This document shows, piece by piece, positions 46,881-56,420 of a stretch of 64,000 nucleotides of DNA; within the stretch, counting starts at the first letter, position 1; every line of letters begins with the position of its first letter. This DNA comes from Pseudanabaena sp. PCC 7367 (GTDB lineage Bacteria; Cyanobacteriota; Cyanobacteriia; Pseudanabaenales; Pseudanabaenaceae): the NCBI RefSeq assembly GCF_000317065.1, contig NC_019701.1:2924001-2988000 (forward strand), in the 5' to 3' direction. The position numbers and the translations under genes are program-made. A model generated the notes under the pieces. That model searched no databases. It was given only the letters and a program-made list of their open reading frames with translations, and was not told where the DNA came from.

Positions 46881-47039
46881 TTAATTCAGAATTTCATTAG
46901 CCTGCCATATCCGTTTTTGGGCTTGCCAAGCTGAATCCATAATTTGCAATTTATCTTCTACGCTTAGCTCCGTAGAGAAGCTCAGGTTTAAAGTTTTATT
47001 TATATATTTGCGTAATTGAGTTTCATTTTGGTTGCTCAT
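46881..47039 (-). CDS. small uncharacterised protein, 52 residues
   Basis: Reading the minus strand from the ATG at 47039 to TAA at 46881 gives 52 residues. It starts MSNQNETQLRKYINKTLNLS and ends with an amphipathic helix (VEDKLQIMDSAWQAQKRIWQANEIL). GGAG stands about 11 bases before the start codon. The composition is protein-like, with tryptophans spaced as in a helix. I recognise no family. It lies between narM and a zinc-ribbon gene, on the opposite strand from both. Confidence 0.6.
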   Translation of the reverse strand: MSNQNETQLRKYINKTLNLSFSTELSVEDKLQIMDSAWQAQKRIWQANEILN

Positions 47040-47485
47040 TAGTCCAATCTCCAAAGCTAGTACATCGAATAAGTAGCCCCAGTCAATAGCTATTTATCTT
47101 TTATCTTGATTTATCCCTATACCTACTATCGCCCAGGTTCATGCCTAAAGAATCACGCACTTGGCTGAACCAGTAGGGTGATATTGTCAGAAATGGGAAC
47201 TTAAGTTACTAAAAAACGATCGCATCAGTGCTCTGGTTGCAATAGTACACATCTCGATCGCAAAAGTTACCCCATTTCAGCAACGCTAAGCTGCTCAAAA
47301 CGAAACGGGTGTGATCAAGCAATAGGGTTTTCGGTGTTGCTGATTGTTTAGGATGGCTTGACGAACTATCAATAATGCAAATTGCTATCATTCATCGGTT
47401 TGTTTTGTGAGGTATTGATGAAATTAACATCCTTACCCCTAGTTTGTTAGTTTGTCATATTAGGGGTATGTCGAGCTAAAAGGTA
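47040..47485. other. spacer with an inverted repeat
   Basis: No gene is called. A perfect inverted repeat of eight bases (TACCCCTA at 47434-47441 and TAGGGGTA at 47461-47468, 19-base loop) sits just before the doubtful open frame at 47486. Confidence 0.4.
47434..47468. repeat. eight-base inverted repeat
   Basis: TACCCCTA and TAGGGGTA with 19 bases between. Possible operator. Confidence 0.4.
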
Positions 47486-47707
47486 GTGATATTTATAAGG
47501 CCGTTAGAACAAATAGATTCCACCATTAATTTAATTTCTAGGAATATTAAAAGGTCAAAGAAACTTTGTTTTATCGTTCCTAGCCGTGTGCCTAAATTTG
47601 TTTCTAGAGATCAAAAAATGAAAAAGCAACTTGGGAATAGATTTAATGCTGATTTGCAGATTAAATCAGGCCAAGAGACATTTGATCTTAGCCAGGTTAC
47701 TAACTAG
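47486..47707 (+). CDS. doubtful small basic protein
   Basis: An open frame of 73 residues with a GTG start. The sequence is basic in the middle (NIKRSKKLCFIVPSRVPKFV) and polar at the end. No family is recognised, and there is no strong ribosome site beyond AGG three bases before the start. It may be a gene remnant or chance. Confidence 0.3.
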   Translation: MIFIRPLEQIDSTINLISRNIKRSKKLCFIVPSRVPKFVSRDQKMKKQLGNRFNADLQIKSGQETFDLSQVTN

Positions 47708-47963
47708 TTGTTATTAAGCAATTTGCTTCAAGATTTGATATTGGCCAAGCACAAGCCAAGCACCCAATACATCAGCGATCGTTGATTATTAGCGTAAATC
47801 TAAAGTTTAGGCTAAGGTATTAGCAAAACTAATTGAGCGCCACTTCAAATCACTTCAATTAAATTGCTTAGATCGCTTCTGTACCGCCATAGCCCAAGGT
47901 AGCGATCGCCACAGAAACATCAATGTTGCCGAAACTGCGCCCCATAACTAGATGTCATGAACC

Positions 47964-48158
47964 ATGATTCAATTCACAACCAATAAAGCCTCATGTCCCG
48001 AATGCGATAGTGAGTATATTCGTCGCACCCGCCGTCAGGGAGTTGGCGATACTCTTTTTGCAGTAGTCAGGATTTTCCCATACCGTTGCCTAACCTGTGA
48101 TACTCGCTATTACAGCGTTGGTAGGTATTTTGGCCAATATGCCGAAGAAGAGAGTTAG
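47964..48158 (+). CDS. small zinc-ribbon protein
   Basis: 64 residues. Two CxxC pairs (CPEC near residue 11 and CLTC near 42) should bind one zinc ion. The spacer holds RRTRRQGVGDTLFAVVRIFPY, and a Y-rich tail (RYYSVGRYFGQY) follows. Small proteins of this form are common in cyanobacteria. The role is unknown; nucleic-acid binding is possible given the basic stretch. Confidence 0.75.
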   Translation: MIQFTTNKASCPECDSEYIRRTRRQGVGDTLFAVVRIFPYRCLTCDTRYYSVGRYFGQYAEEES

Positions 48159-48192
48159 CTCTATTGTGAACTTGTGAACTAATGGGATAGCA

Positions 48193-48870
48193 TCAGGCAG
48201 TCAGAAAAGCTATCTCGCCCATACCTTCGCGGATGATCACCGGCTCATCACTGGTTAGATCCAGCACTGTAGACACTCGATCGCCAGGTTCACTACCATC
48301 ATCAATAATCAAATCCACGAGCTTATCAAAATTGTCAAATAGCTCCACCTGAGGCAAGGCACAGATTTTGTGCTTTTGCTTGAGCTTATCCATTTTGATC
48401 GCATCGCCCATGTCATCCGTATCCGCATCCAAATTAGCAGAGGTGGAAATAATTGGATTACCGAGTTGACGCAGCAGAGCCAGACAAACTTGATGATTGG
48501 GAACACGAATACCAGTAGTTTTGCGCTTGGGGTCCATGACTATTTTGGGCACTAGCTTTGTAGTCGGCAGCACGAAGGTATAGGGGCCAGGGATCAAGCT
48601 TTTCATAATCCGATAGGCCGAGTCGCTCACATGGCCATAGTGGGCAATATTAGATAACGATTCGCATAGAAAAGTAAGCGGTTTATTATTAGAAAACTGC
48701 TTGATTTGGCGTACCCGCTCCACCGCTCGTTTAGATTGCATATCACAGCCGATCGCATAAACTGTATCGGTGGGATAGAGCATCACTGCGCCGCGCCGCA
48801 GCTCTGCGACAATCGCATCGATCGTGCGCGTTTGGGGGTTTTCGGGATGTAACTTATAAATCTGCGCCAT
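48193..48870 (-). CDS. Sua5/YciO/YrdC-family protein
   Basis: 225 residues. The signature GAVMLYPTDTVYAIGCDMQSKRAVERVRQIKQFSNNKPLTFLCES is that of the threonylcarbamoyl-AMP synthase fold, which helps make the t6A37 modification of ANN-reading tRNAs. The KxR, S/T and N motifs for nucleotide binding (KRKTTGIRVPN, ISTSANLDAD) are present. It lacks the Sua5 C-terminal domain, so YciO-type roles are also possible. The ATG overlaps the serS stop by one base, so the two are co-translated. Confidence 0.87.
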   Translation of the reverse strand: MAQIYKLHPENPQTRTIDAIVAELRRGAVMLYPTDTVYAIGCDMQSKRAVERVRQIKQFSNNKPLTFLCESLSNIAHYGHVSDSAYRIMKSLIPGPYTFVLPTTKLVPKIVMDPKRKTTGIRVPNHQVCLALLRQLGNPIISTSANLDADTDDMGDAIKMDKLKQKHKICALPQVELFDNFDKLVDLIIDDGSEPGDRVSTVLDLTSDEPVIIREGMGEIAFLTA

Positions 48871-50153
48871 TAAAGATACTCTCTGCCCATGATTGGTTGC
48901 AAAACTTCCGGCACCAACACCCGTCCATCGGCCTGTTGATAGTTTTCTAAGATCGCCAGCATGGTTCTACCCACCGCCAATCCAGAACCATTCAGGGTGT
49001 GTAAATATTCAGTGCCTTTCTTGCCCTTGGTTTTGAAGCGTAGATTAGCCCGCCGCGCTTGGAAATCGCCAAAATTAGAGCAACTGGAAATCTCGCGGTA
49101 CTTATTGGCCGCCGGCACCCACACTTCCAGGTCATAGCACTTTTGTGCCGAAAAGCCCAGATCACCACTACATAGCTCTACCACCCGATAAGGTAGTTTT
49201 AGCAACTGTAGAATTGCTTCTGCATCATTCACCAATGCTTCATGCTCATCGGCCGATCGATCGGGGTGGACAAATTTAACCAGCTCTACTTTATTAAACT
49301 GATGCAATCGCATGATGCCACTGGTGTCTCGGCCATAGCTACCCGCTTCGCGCCGGAAACAGGGCGTATAGGCACAGTGATGAATCGGCAGGGTTTCTGC
49401 TTCCAGAATTTCATCCCGATAGAGATTGGTAACCGGCACTTCGGCCGTCGGGATCAACCATAGATCATCTTCGGCACACTTAAATGCATCTTCCGCAAAT
49501 TTGGGCAATTGGCCAGTGCCAGTCATGGAATCAGAATTAACCAGAAATGGTGGCATCACTTCCACATAGCTTTTGGCGGTGTGGGTATTGAGCATGAATT
49601 GAATCAAGGCTCGCTCCAATGCTGCTCCGGCACCCCAGAGGCTAATGAATCTGGCCTGGGCAACCTTTACACCCCGTTCAATGTTTAAAATGCCCAACTT
49701 AGTGCCGATTTGTTCGTGGGGTAGCACTTCATGGTTTGGTTTAAACTCATCCCCCCAGCGCCGCACTTCGACGTTATCAGCTTCACTCTTGCCGATCGGC
49801 GTGGTCTCAGACGGCAAATTGGGCAACACCAACAGCATCTCTTCCATTTGCTGACGCAGTGCCTTTTCGGTCGGCTCCAGTGCTGCGATCGCTGCTTTTA
49901 CTTGATTACCCTTTTCCTTGAGCGCATCTACTTCGGCCAGATCGCCACCAGCTTGCTTGAGCGATTGGATTAGCTGCCCCACCTGTTTGCCGATCTCATT
50001 ACCTTCGGCCTGTAAGTTGGAGCGTTTGGTGCCCAGTTCTCTAATCTGGCTGTCTAATTCCAGAATTTGATTCAGGTCATAGTTACCGCCCCGGCGATTT
50101 AGTAATTCCTGGATTTGCTCTGGTTGCGATCGCAGCAGCTTGATATCTAACAC
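48870..50153 (-). CDS. serS: seryl-tRNA synthetase
   Basis: 427 residues, GTG start. The N-terminal 100 residues form the coiled-coil arm ([26 protein letters not shown]) that recognises the long variable arm of tRNA-Ser. The class II core follows, with motif 2 ([22 protein letters not shown]) and motif 3 ([20 protein letters not shown]). The length is normal. It is followed without gap by the Sua5-family gene, so both supply translation. Confidence 0.95.
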   Translation of the reverse strand: MLDIKLLRSQPEQIQELLNRRGGNYDLNQILELDSQIRELGTKRSNLQAEGNEIGKQVGQLIQSLKQAGGDLAEVDALKEKGNQVKAAIAALEPTEKALRQQMEEMLLVLPNLPSETTPIGKSEADNVEVRRWGDEFKPNHEVLPHEQIGTKLGILNIERGVKVAQARFISLWGAGAALERALIQFMLNTHTAKSYVEVMPPFLVNSDSMTGTGQLPKFAEDAFKCAEDDLWLIPTAEVPVTNLYRDEILEAETLPIHHCAYTPCFRREAGSYGRDTSGIMRLHQFNKVELVKFVHPDRSADEHEALVNDAEAILQLLKLPYRVVELCSGDLGFSAQKCYDLEVWVPAANKYREISSCSNFGDFQARRANLRFKTKGKKGTEYLHTLNGSGLAVGRTMLAILENYQQADGRVLVPEVLQPIMGREYL

Positions 50154-50893
50154 GACTTTTAATTAATTTTGCTCTAGCAGTATGAACACTAGTTCTATAT
50201 GTTACTAGCTTGGCTAGGTAAAATGACTAATCTTTTGCGATCGGCTACTTGCCAACTTAGTCAGAAGCAAGAAGAATTATTGCAATGCGCTAGCTTGGGC
50301 ATATTTACCTTTGGTGTGAATAGCTGATCAAATCTATCCTTTAGCTATATTAACCACGATTTTGGGATGTTGCCGATCGACCCGCTTAAAGATAAAATTC
50401 GATCTTACATAACCATTCCTTAACCAAGCTTCAACTGGGAGACCATATCCCAAACAGATCGGCTGCCACATAACTAGTTTAAAATAAAGCGATCGATCAT
50501 AAATCGAGCATAACTGGCTTGACGAAGTGCTAGATGCCTTGAGGCAGTTAGTTTGATTCAGAATAGAACTTGCTCAAACCCAGGCGCTGGAAGACGATTT
50601 AGACCGAAAAGCATAAATAACAGTTGTGATTTGATCTAAAGTCTATGATGCAAATTTATATCCTTTGAGCATAAACTTGAAGCAGCATAATTATGCAATA
50701 GCGGCTAATATGATCGTCTAGTTCTGTACATATCTGTACATAATTGATAGTTGACTTAGCTGAAAAATAAGCTTCTTGGATATTGGTGAATTGGAATCAG
50801 CAACTTGGGACTTACCGTAGCTAAGTTTTTAAGACAGCTAAGTTTTGAAAACAGCAAACCGCCATAAGCATCAAAAAGCTGGCCAGAGAATAA
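50154..50893. other. gene-free stretch
   Basis: 740 bases between divergent genes. No coding frame, tRNA-like sequence or clear hairpin was seen. Confidence 0.5.
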
Positions 50894-51388
50894 ATGTATA
50901 AAGAAGGCGATCTGGTAAAAATAATCAGTCCCGACTACGTGGCAGGGGCGCAGGGTTATCTTTTCGCCAGGGAAGAAGATACTGGTTTGTGGATCGTGCG
51001 ATTATTAGAAAATACGATCGATGAAACCACCGAACCCGTCTTGATTTCACTTAGTCCCGATGAGTTTGAATTAATTGAGCTTGCTACGCATAAATCCTTG
51101 GAAAACATCATCAAAAAAGACAAGTTTTTGTTTCCCCGCAGCGCCTATCGAGGCAAGTTCACCGTCGAGAATTTGATTTTTGATGCCAACTTGCAAGAGT
51201 TCTCCCAAAAAGTTGGTTATATCTGTGCCCTGGAAACAGGCGGTAAAATTTCGTCTAAGCAGGCCTATGACGAGATTAAGGCGTTGTGGAAGCAACTCAA
51301 GAAGTCCCGCAAGCGGTTGGGGATTGGTAAGCCACCGACAGAAAATGAAAATAATGAAAATAAAGAAGATCGATCGGAACCAGAATAG
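50894..51388 (+). CDS. KOW-like plus DUF7219-type protein
   Basis: 164 residues. The first 60 (YKEGDLVKIISPDYVAGAQGYLFAREEDTGLWIVRLLE) look like an SH3-like barrel. The next part (FPRSAYRGKFTVENLIFDANLQEFSQKVGYICALETGGKISSKQAYDEIKALWKQLKKSRKRLG) matches an uncharacterised cyanobacterial family. The C-terminus is an acidic, low-complexity tail. The family is often annotated as DUF7219; I have not seen it fused to the N-terminal barrel before, but that may be ordinary. Function is unknown. Confidence 0.7.
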   Translation: MYKEGDLVKIISPDYVAGAQGYLFAREEDTGLWIVRLLENTIDETTEPVLISLSPDEFELIELATHKSLENIIKKDKFLFPRSAYRGKFTVENLIFDANLQEFSQKVGYICALETGGKISSKQAYDEIKALWKQLKKSRKRLGIGKPPTENENNENKEDRSEPE

Positions 51389-51754
51389 CTAGGCGCGATT
51401 TTGTTTTTTTGTTGGTTAAGTCAGTTTGATCAAAAACGATCGCTAACTAAAGTAGCTGGCTGCTCAGGCGATCGCCAATAACGATAGGTTACGGTTGCAG
51501 AGATCTGGTGAACTTGATTAGTGGGCGAAGCTATGTTGCATCAAAAAGCCATAAAAAACGAATATGGGTGATAATTAATTAGTTTTAAATAGCTGGCCTT
51601 AATTTCAGATCTACTTGATCGCCTCGATCATCTCGATCGCACTAATCATCAGGCTTGCTTGAGATTAATAACAGGTATTTTGATTTAGGTTGCCTAACTA
51701 AATTTGATTCAATAATTAATCACGATCGCAAAAAAACAGTAATCATCGCAATTT
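51389..51754. other. gene-free stretch
   Basis: 366 bases with no gene and no clear regulatory motif seen. Confidence 0.4.
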
Positions 51755-52468
51755 ATGACAGAAGAAAAATTGACCCTGGCGATTGATGTGGGCGGCAGTG
51801 GCATTAAAGCAATGGTCTTGTTGCCGGATGGTACGCCCAAAACCGAAAGAGTGCGCCTGGAAACGCCGCAACCATCTACAACCGATGCGGTGGTGGCTAC
51901 GATCATTAAGCTGGCGGAAATGCAGGGCGAGTTCGATCGTGTTTCGGTTGGTTTTCCCAGCGTGGTGCGCAATGGCGTGACCCAGAAGGCAAATAATCTG
52001 GGTGATACCTGGCATGATTTTGACCTGGCCAAGGTGTTGCAAACTGAATTTAAACGCCCAGTGCGGGTAGCCAATGATGCGGATATTCAAGGCTTGGGGG
52101 CGATCGCTGGCACTGGTACGGAGTTAGTGATTACGCTGGGGACTGGGTTTGGCTCTGCTCTGTTCATTGATGGCAGGCTGGTGCCGAATTTGGAGCTTTG
52201 CAATCATTACTTTATGCATGGCAAAAACAAGGAAAAAAGCTATGAAGATGCATTGGGCGATCAGGCGTTAGAAAAGATTGGCAAGAAAGACTGGAATAAG
52301 CGTTTAGCCAAGGCGATCGATTCCCTGGAAGCTCTGTTTAATTATGATTATCTTTACATTGGCGGTGGTAATAGCAAGCATATTAAATTTGAGCTGCCCA
52401 GTAATGTAAAAATCATCCCCAACATCACTGGTATCCTGGGTGGGATTGCGCTCTGGCGAGATGTTTAA
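51755..52468 (+). CDS. ppgK: polyphosphate glucokinase
   Basis: 237 residues, ROK family. LAIDVGGSGIKAMVLLPDG is the phosphate-1 loop and VANDADIQGLGA carries the catalytic aspartate; TLGTGFGSALFIDG follows. The lysine-rich patch (MHGKNKEKSYEDALGDQALEKIGKKDWNKRL) is typical of the polyphosphate-binding form. It phosphorylates glucose using polyphosphate or ATP. The classic ROK zinc CxCGxxGC motif is missing, as expected for this subgroup. Confidence 0.9.
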   Translation: MTEEKLTLAIDVGGSGIKAMVLLPDGTPKTERVRLETPQPSTTDAVVATIIKLAEMQGEFDRVSVGFPSVVRNGVTQKANNLGDTWHDFDLAKVLQTEFKRPVRVANDADIQGLGAIAGTGTELVITLGTGFGSALFIDGRLVPNLELCNHYFMHGKNKEKSYEDALGDQALEKIGKKDWNKRLAKAIDSLEALFNYDYLYIGGGNSKHIKFELPSNVKIIPNITGILGGIALWRDV

Positions 52469-52535
52469 ACATTGTATTTGTATTTAAAGAAAATTTGTAT
52501 TTAAAGAAAATAAGTATCAAATCCCGTAGTTATTA

Positions 52536-52808
52536 ATGGCCCCTAAGGATTATCGGCGTTGCATCAGTTGTCGGCGGCTGGATCATCGTGACCACTTTTG
52601 GCGGGTGGTGCGATCGCGCGATTCGTCCGGTCAAATATCTGTGCAGCTTGATCAGGGGATGGGGCGATCGGCCTACATTTGCCGGAATGCCGATTGTTTG
52701 AAACAAGCTCAGAAGAAGAATCGCTTGGCGCGGGTGTTGCGTGCCCCTGTTGAGCCAACTATTTATGAACGATTGCAAGCACGATTAGTGGCAGAACAAG
52801 CAAAATAA
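52536..52808 (+). CDS. YlxR-family RNA-binding protein
   Basis: 90 residues. The pattern YRRCISCRRLDHRDHFWRVVR, then GRSAYICRNADCLKQAQKKNRLARVL, is the YlxR (DUF448) family. In most bacteria this gene sits between nusA and infB; here neither is nearby, and recQ follows after 75 bases. YlxR proteins bind RNA or nucleoid components and affect gene expression in several bacteria. Confidence 0.88.
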   Translation: MAPKDYRRCISCRRLDHRDHFWRVVRSRDSSGQISVQLDQGMGRSAYICRNADCLKQAQKKNRLARVLRAPVEPTIYERLQARLVAEQAK

Positions 52809-52883
52809 TATAGAATAATTAAGAAAGGGGCGGGGCGACCCCATGCCGATCGTTGATCATGCGGTGCAGCAACGGGAGTTTAA

Positions 52884-54746
52884 GTGCAGATATGGCGAGA
52901 CGAAAGAGCAAGTGTGACCGATCATTCCTGGCAGTCAATTAATCAAAAGCTCAAACAAATCTGGGATTACGATCGCCTCTATCCTGCCCAGTCCCAGGTA
53001 ATCGAGAGCATGTTGCAAGGCCGCGACACGATCGCAGTTATGCCCACTGGCAGCGGTAAATCATTGTGTTTTCAACTGCCTGCGCTAATTCAAGACGGTC
53101 TCACGATCGTGATCTCGCCATTGATCGCCTTGATGACCGAGCAAGTTAAAGATCTGCAAACCAGGGGGATCGCAGCCGCCACGATCAACAGCAGCCTTAG
53201 TAAAAATCAGCGATATCAAGTCCTACGCAACTTACCAAACCTAAAACTACTCTACGTCTCACCCGAAACCCTGCTCTCAGCCAAAATATGGCAACGGTTA
53301 TGTAAGCCAGATATTCACATTGCCAATCTGATTATCGACGAAGCCCATTGTCTGGTGCAGTGGGGTAGCTCGTTTCGGCCTACCTATCGCCGTCTTGGCG
53401 TAGTGCGTGCGGCTTTAGCAAAATATCAACCTGAACAGAGCAAAGAGAATAGGAAAATTACGATCGCTGCTTTCACGGCCACCGCCGATCGCTTCACCCA
53501 GGCCGAGATCGTTAAATGTTTAGAGCTAAACAATCCCCATGTAATAAATATCAACCCTTATCGATCGAATTTAAGCTTGAACGTGGCGATCGCCTGGACT
53601 CCCCTTTGCCGCAAGCAGATGGCCTTAAGGTTCATCAACCAGCAGCGCGATCAAAACGGGAATCTCTCTGCTGGTCTGGTGTATGTGCGTACCCGCCGTG
53701 GTGCGGAGTTACTGACTGAATGGTTATTAGACAATTTATGCACCGATCTGACTAAGCTGAATCAAACTGCGTCGATCGCTGCCTATCATGCTGGCTTGCC
53801 ACCAATTGAGCGTAATCAAATCGAACAAAACTGGCTAGCTGGAGCTTGCCCGATCGTGGTTTGTACCTCCGCTTTTGGTCTGGGAATTAATAACCAACAG
53901 ATGCGCTGGGTATTGCATTTTCAACCACCCTTAACTCTATCTGAGTATGTACAGGAAATTGGTCGTGCTGGTCGGGATGGCGATCCGGCTGCGGCTCTTT
54001 TGCTGATCAGTGAGCCGACGGGAATTTTAGACCCTAGCGATCGGCAACTCCATAACTTTTTCAATCAACAGCAGCAAAATCAACAAACTCAAGCCCTGGC
54101 CTTAGTTCAGCAAATCCCCCCTGGTGGTAATTATGAGCAGGTGTCTCGCAAGATGGCTAAAGACAATCGCAAGCAGGGCGATCGCTTGGCGCTGGGGTTA
54201 GCTATTCTACATAGTATGGACAAGCTGGTTTGGCACGATCCACATCATTATGAACTGGTTGAAACGGTTCATAACTCTTCAACGATCATTAACCGCGATG
54301 TAGAGCTTAATCACGATCTCACCAGATCTCATAAAGATCCTTGGCGATCGCAGCGTATGGTTTTGCCCTTGGTCAATCGCTTGCAAAGCATGGTTGTAAT
54401 CATTGCCAGGAGAGCAATCAACAAAGTTCAAAATCCCGATCGGGATCAATCTGCCCAGCTAGATAGTTATGGCAGGGCGATCGCCCAAATGCAGACTTAT
54501 ATAAACGATCGCGGCTGTCGATGGCGATTTATTCTAGAAGCATTTAGCCCAGGTGAAGATGACCTTGCCCCTACTTCCCATAGTCAAGTTGGTGAGCTAA
54601 TTGCAATTAGTAATCTCAACTCAGTTTTGATGCCTAAATCATCACTACCTCAGTTAGAAAATGGCGATCTGACTCACTTTAAATGTGGACATTGCGATCG
54701 TTGTCGCCAGGATGCCAATCTGACCGCAAGAGCTTCTAAATTTTAG
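52884..54746 (+). CDS. recQ: RecQ-family DNA helicase
   Basis: 620 residues with a GTG start; GGAG lies six bases upstream. Superfamily 2 helicase motifs are intact: motif I MPTGSGKS with K59, motif II DEAH at 152-155, motif III AFTATA, motif V and VI CTSAFGLGINNQQMRWVLHFQPPLTLSEYVQEIGRAGRDGDPAA. A C-terminal zinc cluster is suggested by FKCGHCDRCRQD. There is no clear HRDC domain at the end. RecQ unwinds DNA 3' to 5' during repair and fork restart. Confidence 0.9.
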   Translation: MQIWRDERASVTDHSWQSINQKLKQIWDYDRLYPAQSQVIESMLQGRDTIAVMPTGSGKSLCFQLPALIQDGLTIVISPLIALMTEQVKDLQTRGIAAATINSSLSKNQRYQVLRNLPNLKLLYVSPETLLSAKIWQRLCKPDIHIANLIIDEAHCLVQWGSSFRPTYRRLGVVRAALAKYQPEQSKENRKITIAAFTATADRFTQAEIVKCLELNNPHVININPYRSNLSLNVAIAWTPLCRKQMALRFINQQRDQNGNLSAGLVYVRTRRGAELLTEWLLDNLCTDLTKLNQTASIAAYHAGLPPIERNQIEQNWLAGACPIVVCTSAFGLGINNQQMRWVLHFQPPLTLSEYVQEIGRAGRDGDPAAALLLISEPTGILDPSDRQLHNFFNQQQQNQQTQALALVQQIPPGGNYEQVSRKMAKDNRKQGDRLALGLAILHSMDKLVWHDPHHYELVETVHNSSTIINRDVELNHDLTRSHKDPWRSQRMVLPLVNRLQSMVVIIARRAINKVQNPDRDQSAQLDSYGRAIAQMQTYINDRGCRWRFILEAFSPGEDDLAPTSHSQVGELIAISNLNSVLMPKSSLPQLENGDLTHFKCGHCDRCRQDANLTARASKF

Positions 54747-54836
54747 TTTCAGAAACAGTCATAAGTAATAGCTCTGAGTTATGGTGACAAAGTAAGCAAA
54801 CAAACCTACATTGATCTAGATTTACTTGCGATCGCT

Positions 54837-55802
54837 ATGACAGAACCCCAAACCTCAAGCTCTACCACCTATCACCCCTATCATCTGGTAAAAACTCTGC
54901 ATGGTCACACTGACTCAGTGCTGGCAGTTGACTTTTTGCCCGATACCCAAACCCTGGTTAGTGGTGGCTATGACCATACTGTCAAACTCTGGCATGTTCC
55001 CAGTGGTGAGAATATTCGCACCTTGTTAGGGCATAAGGACGCAGTGGTTACAGTGGCCGCCAGCCCCGATGGTAAATATGTGGCCAGTGGCAGTGCTGAC
55101 CAAACAATTAAGGTGTGGGATGTGGCCAGCGGAGCGGAGGTGTTCACCCTAGAGGAACATATGGACTCAGTGCTATCACTGGCATTTAGCCCAGATAGTC
55201 AGGTTTTAGCCAGCAGTGGTTCCGATTGTACGGTTAGACTTTGGAATCTGGTTACGGGCTATGAAATCCGCACCATTTCTGGACATGGTGATACGGTGCC
55301 CTGCGTGGCGATCGATCCGGATGGCCAGATCTTAGCTAGTGGTAGTTCCGATTGCACAATCAAGCTCTGGCAACTTAAAACCGGCAAAGAGTTGGCTACG
55401 CTAACAGGTCACCATAACTCGGTTTTAGCTCTGGCGTTTGTGCCAGCTATTAGTAATGGTGGCGATCGATTGCCCCAATTAGTCAGCGGCAGCTATGACA
55501 ACTCAATCAAGCTTTGGCATTTAGAATTAGAAGCATCTGGGGCGATCGGCACTTCGCCTTTAGTGCAGACGCTAACGGGGCATGATGATTCGGTTTTGGC
55601 GATCGCAGTCACCAGTGATGGCAAACAAATTATTAGCAGTAGTTCTGACCAGACCATCAAGGTATGGGATCTGTCTAGTGGGGCAGAACTTAACCTGCTG
55701 AAGGGGCATTCTAGCTCGGTGATCAGCTTAGCAATTAGTGGTGATGATCGGACGATCGCCAGTGGTAGCTCGGACAAAACAATCAATATCTGGCAGGCAT
55801 AA
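54837..55802 (+). CDS. WD40-repeat protein
   Basis: 321 residues with seven WD40 repeats that would close one propeller. Repeats follow the pattern 'GH-x-D-S-V-L-A-[LV]-x-[FV]-x-P ... SGSxDxTIKLW' (for example LHGHTDSVLAVDFLPDTQTLVSGGYDHTVKLW). There is no added kinase, NACHT or TIR domain, unlike many cyanobacterial WD40 proteins. It probably acts as a soluble interaction platform. It stands alone. Confidence 0.93.
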   Translation: MTEPQTSSSTTYHPYHLVKTLHGHTDSVLAVDFLPDTQTLVSGGYDHTVKLWHVPSGENIRTLLGHKDAVVTVAASPDGKYVASGSADQTIKVWDVASGAEVFTLEEHMDSVLSLAFSPDSQVLASSGSDCTVRLWNLVTGYEIRTISGHGDTVPCVAIDPDGQILASGSSDCTIKLWQLKTGKELATLTGHHNSVLALAFVPAISNGGDRLPQLVSGSYDNSIKLWHLELEASGAIGTSPLVQTLTGHDDSVLAIAVTSDGKQIISSSSDQTIKVWDLSSGAELNLLKGHSSSVISLAISGDDRTIASGSSDKTINIWQA

Positions 55803-56420
55803 TGGATTTTTGTTTGGCGGGAATAGCTGCTAAGTGAAAATCGAGGCGATCACGCTGTAAAAATTGATATGGGCGATCGGCACTCACATCAGCGCTCACA
55901 AAATATCTTTGCTTGGGCATACCAATGCAGTAACATTCATATTAGAAGGTTAGAACGACATCAATCTTAGGGTGGGCTGGTGAGTATTATTGATGATGGG
56001 CTAGTAATTAACTAGTAATTAATTTAGTAGTAATTATTAATTTGCAAATCTATTAATTCTAGATACTAATACTGTAATTCTAGATACTGGCAAATAATTA
56101 TGCTTATTTGAATTACTGCCAAAGCAATATTGCTGATGATCGGTGCTAAAAAATGACGGATGATTAGACTATGTAGCTTGATTTAGGCGGCGAAACTTGC
56201 AATCAAAAAAATAAAAATTGGCGCAAGCATTGATTAGCTAAGCTTAATAAATTTACTTATAAATTAAATTAGGCCATAGGCGATCGATCCTAGCGGATTA
56301 GCTTGGTTGAATTGGATTAATCAATAGCGCTAATGTTTATGTGTATTCAGGTGTGTATCAGGGAAAACCGAAGCCTTGCACTAAGTATTGATAACATCTA
56401 AACTGGCGCAGTGTGTTTTT
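55803..56420. other. AT-rich spacer before the taxis operon
   Basis: No gene. It contains runs of TAGTAATTA near 55999-56040, probably low-complexity AT DNA, and should hold the promoter of the chemotaxis operon. Confidence 0.5.

Noticed and set aside
47209-47391. A 60-residue open frame on the minus strand
   Set aside because: No start signal, unusual composition and no recognisable pattern.
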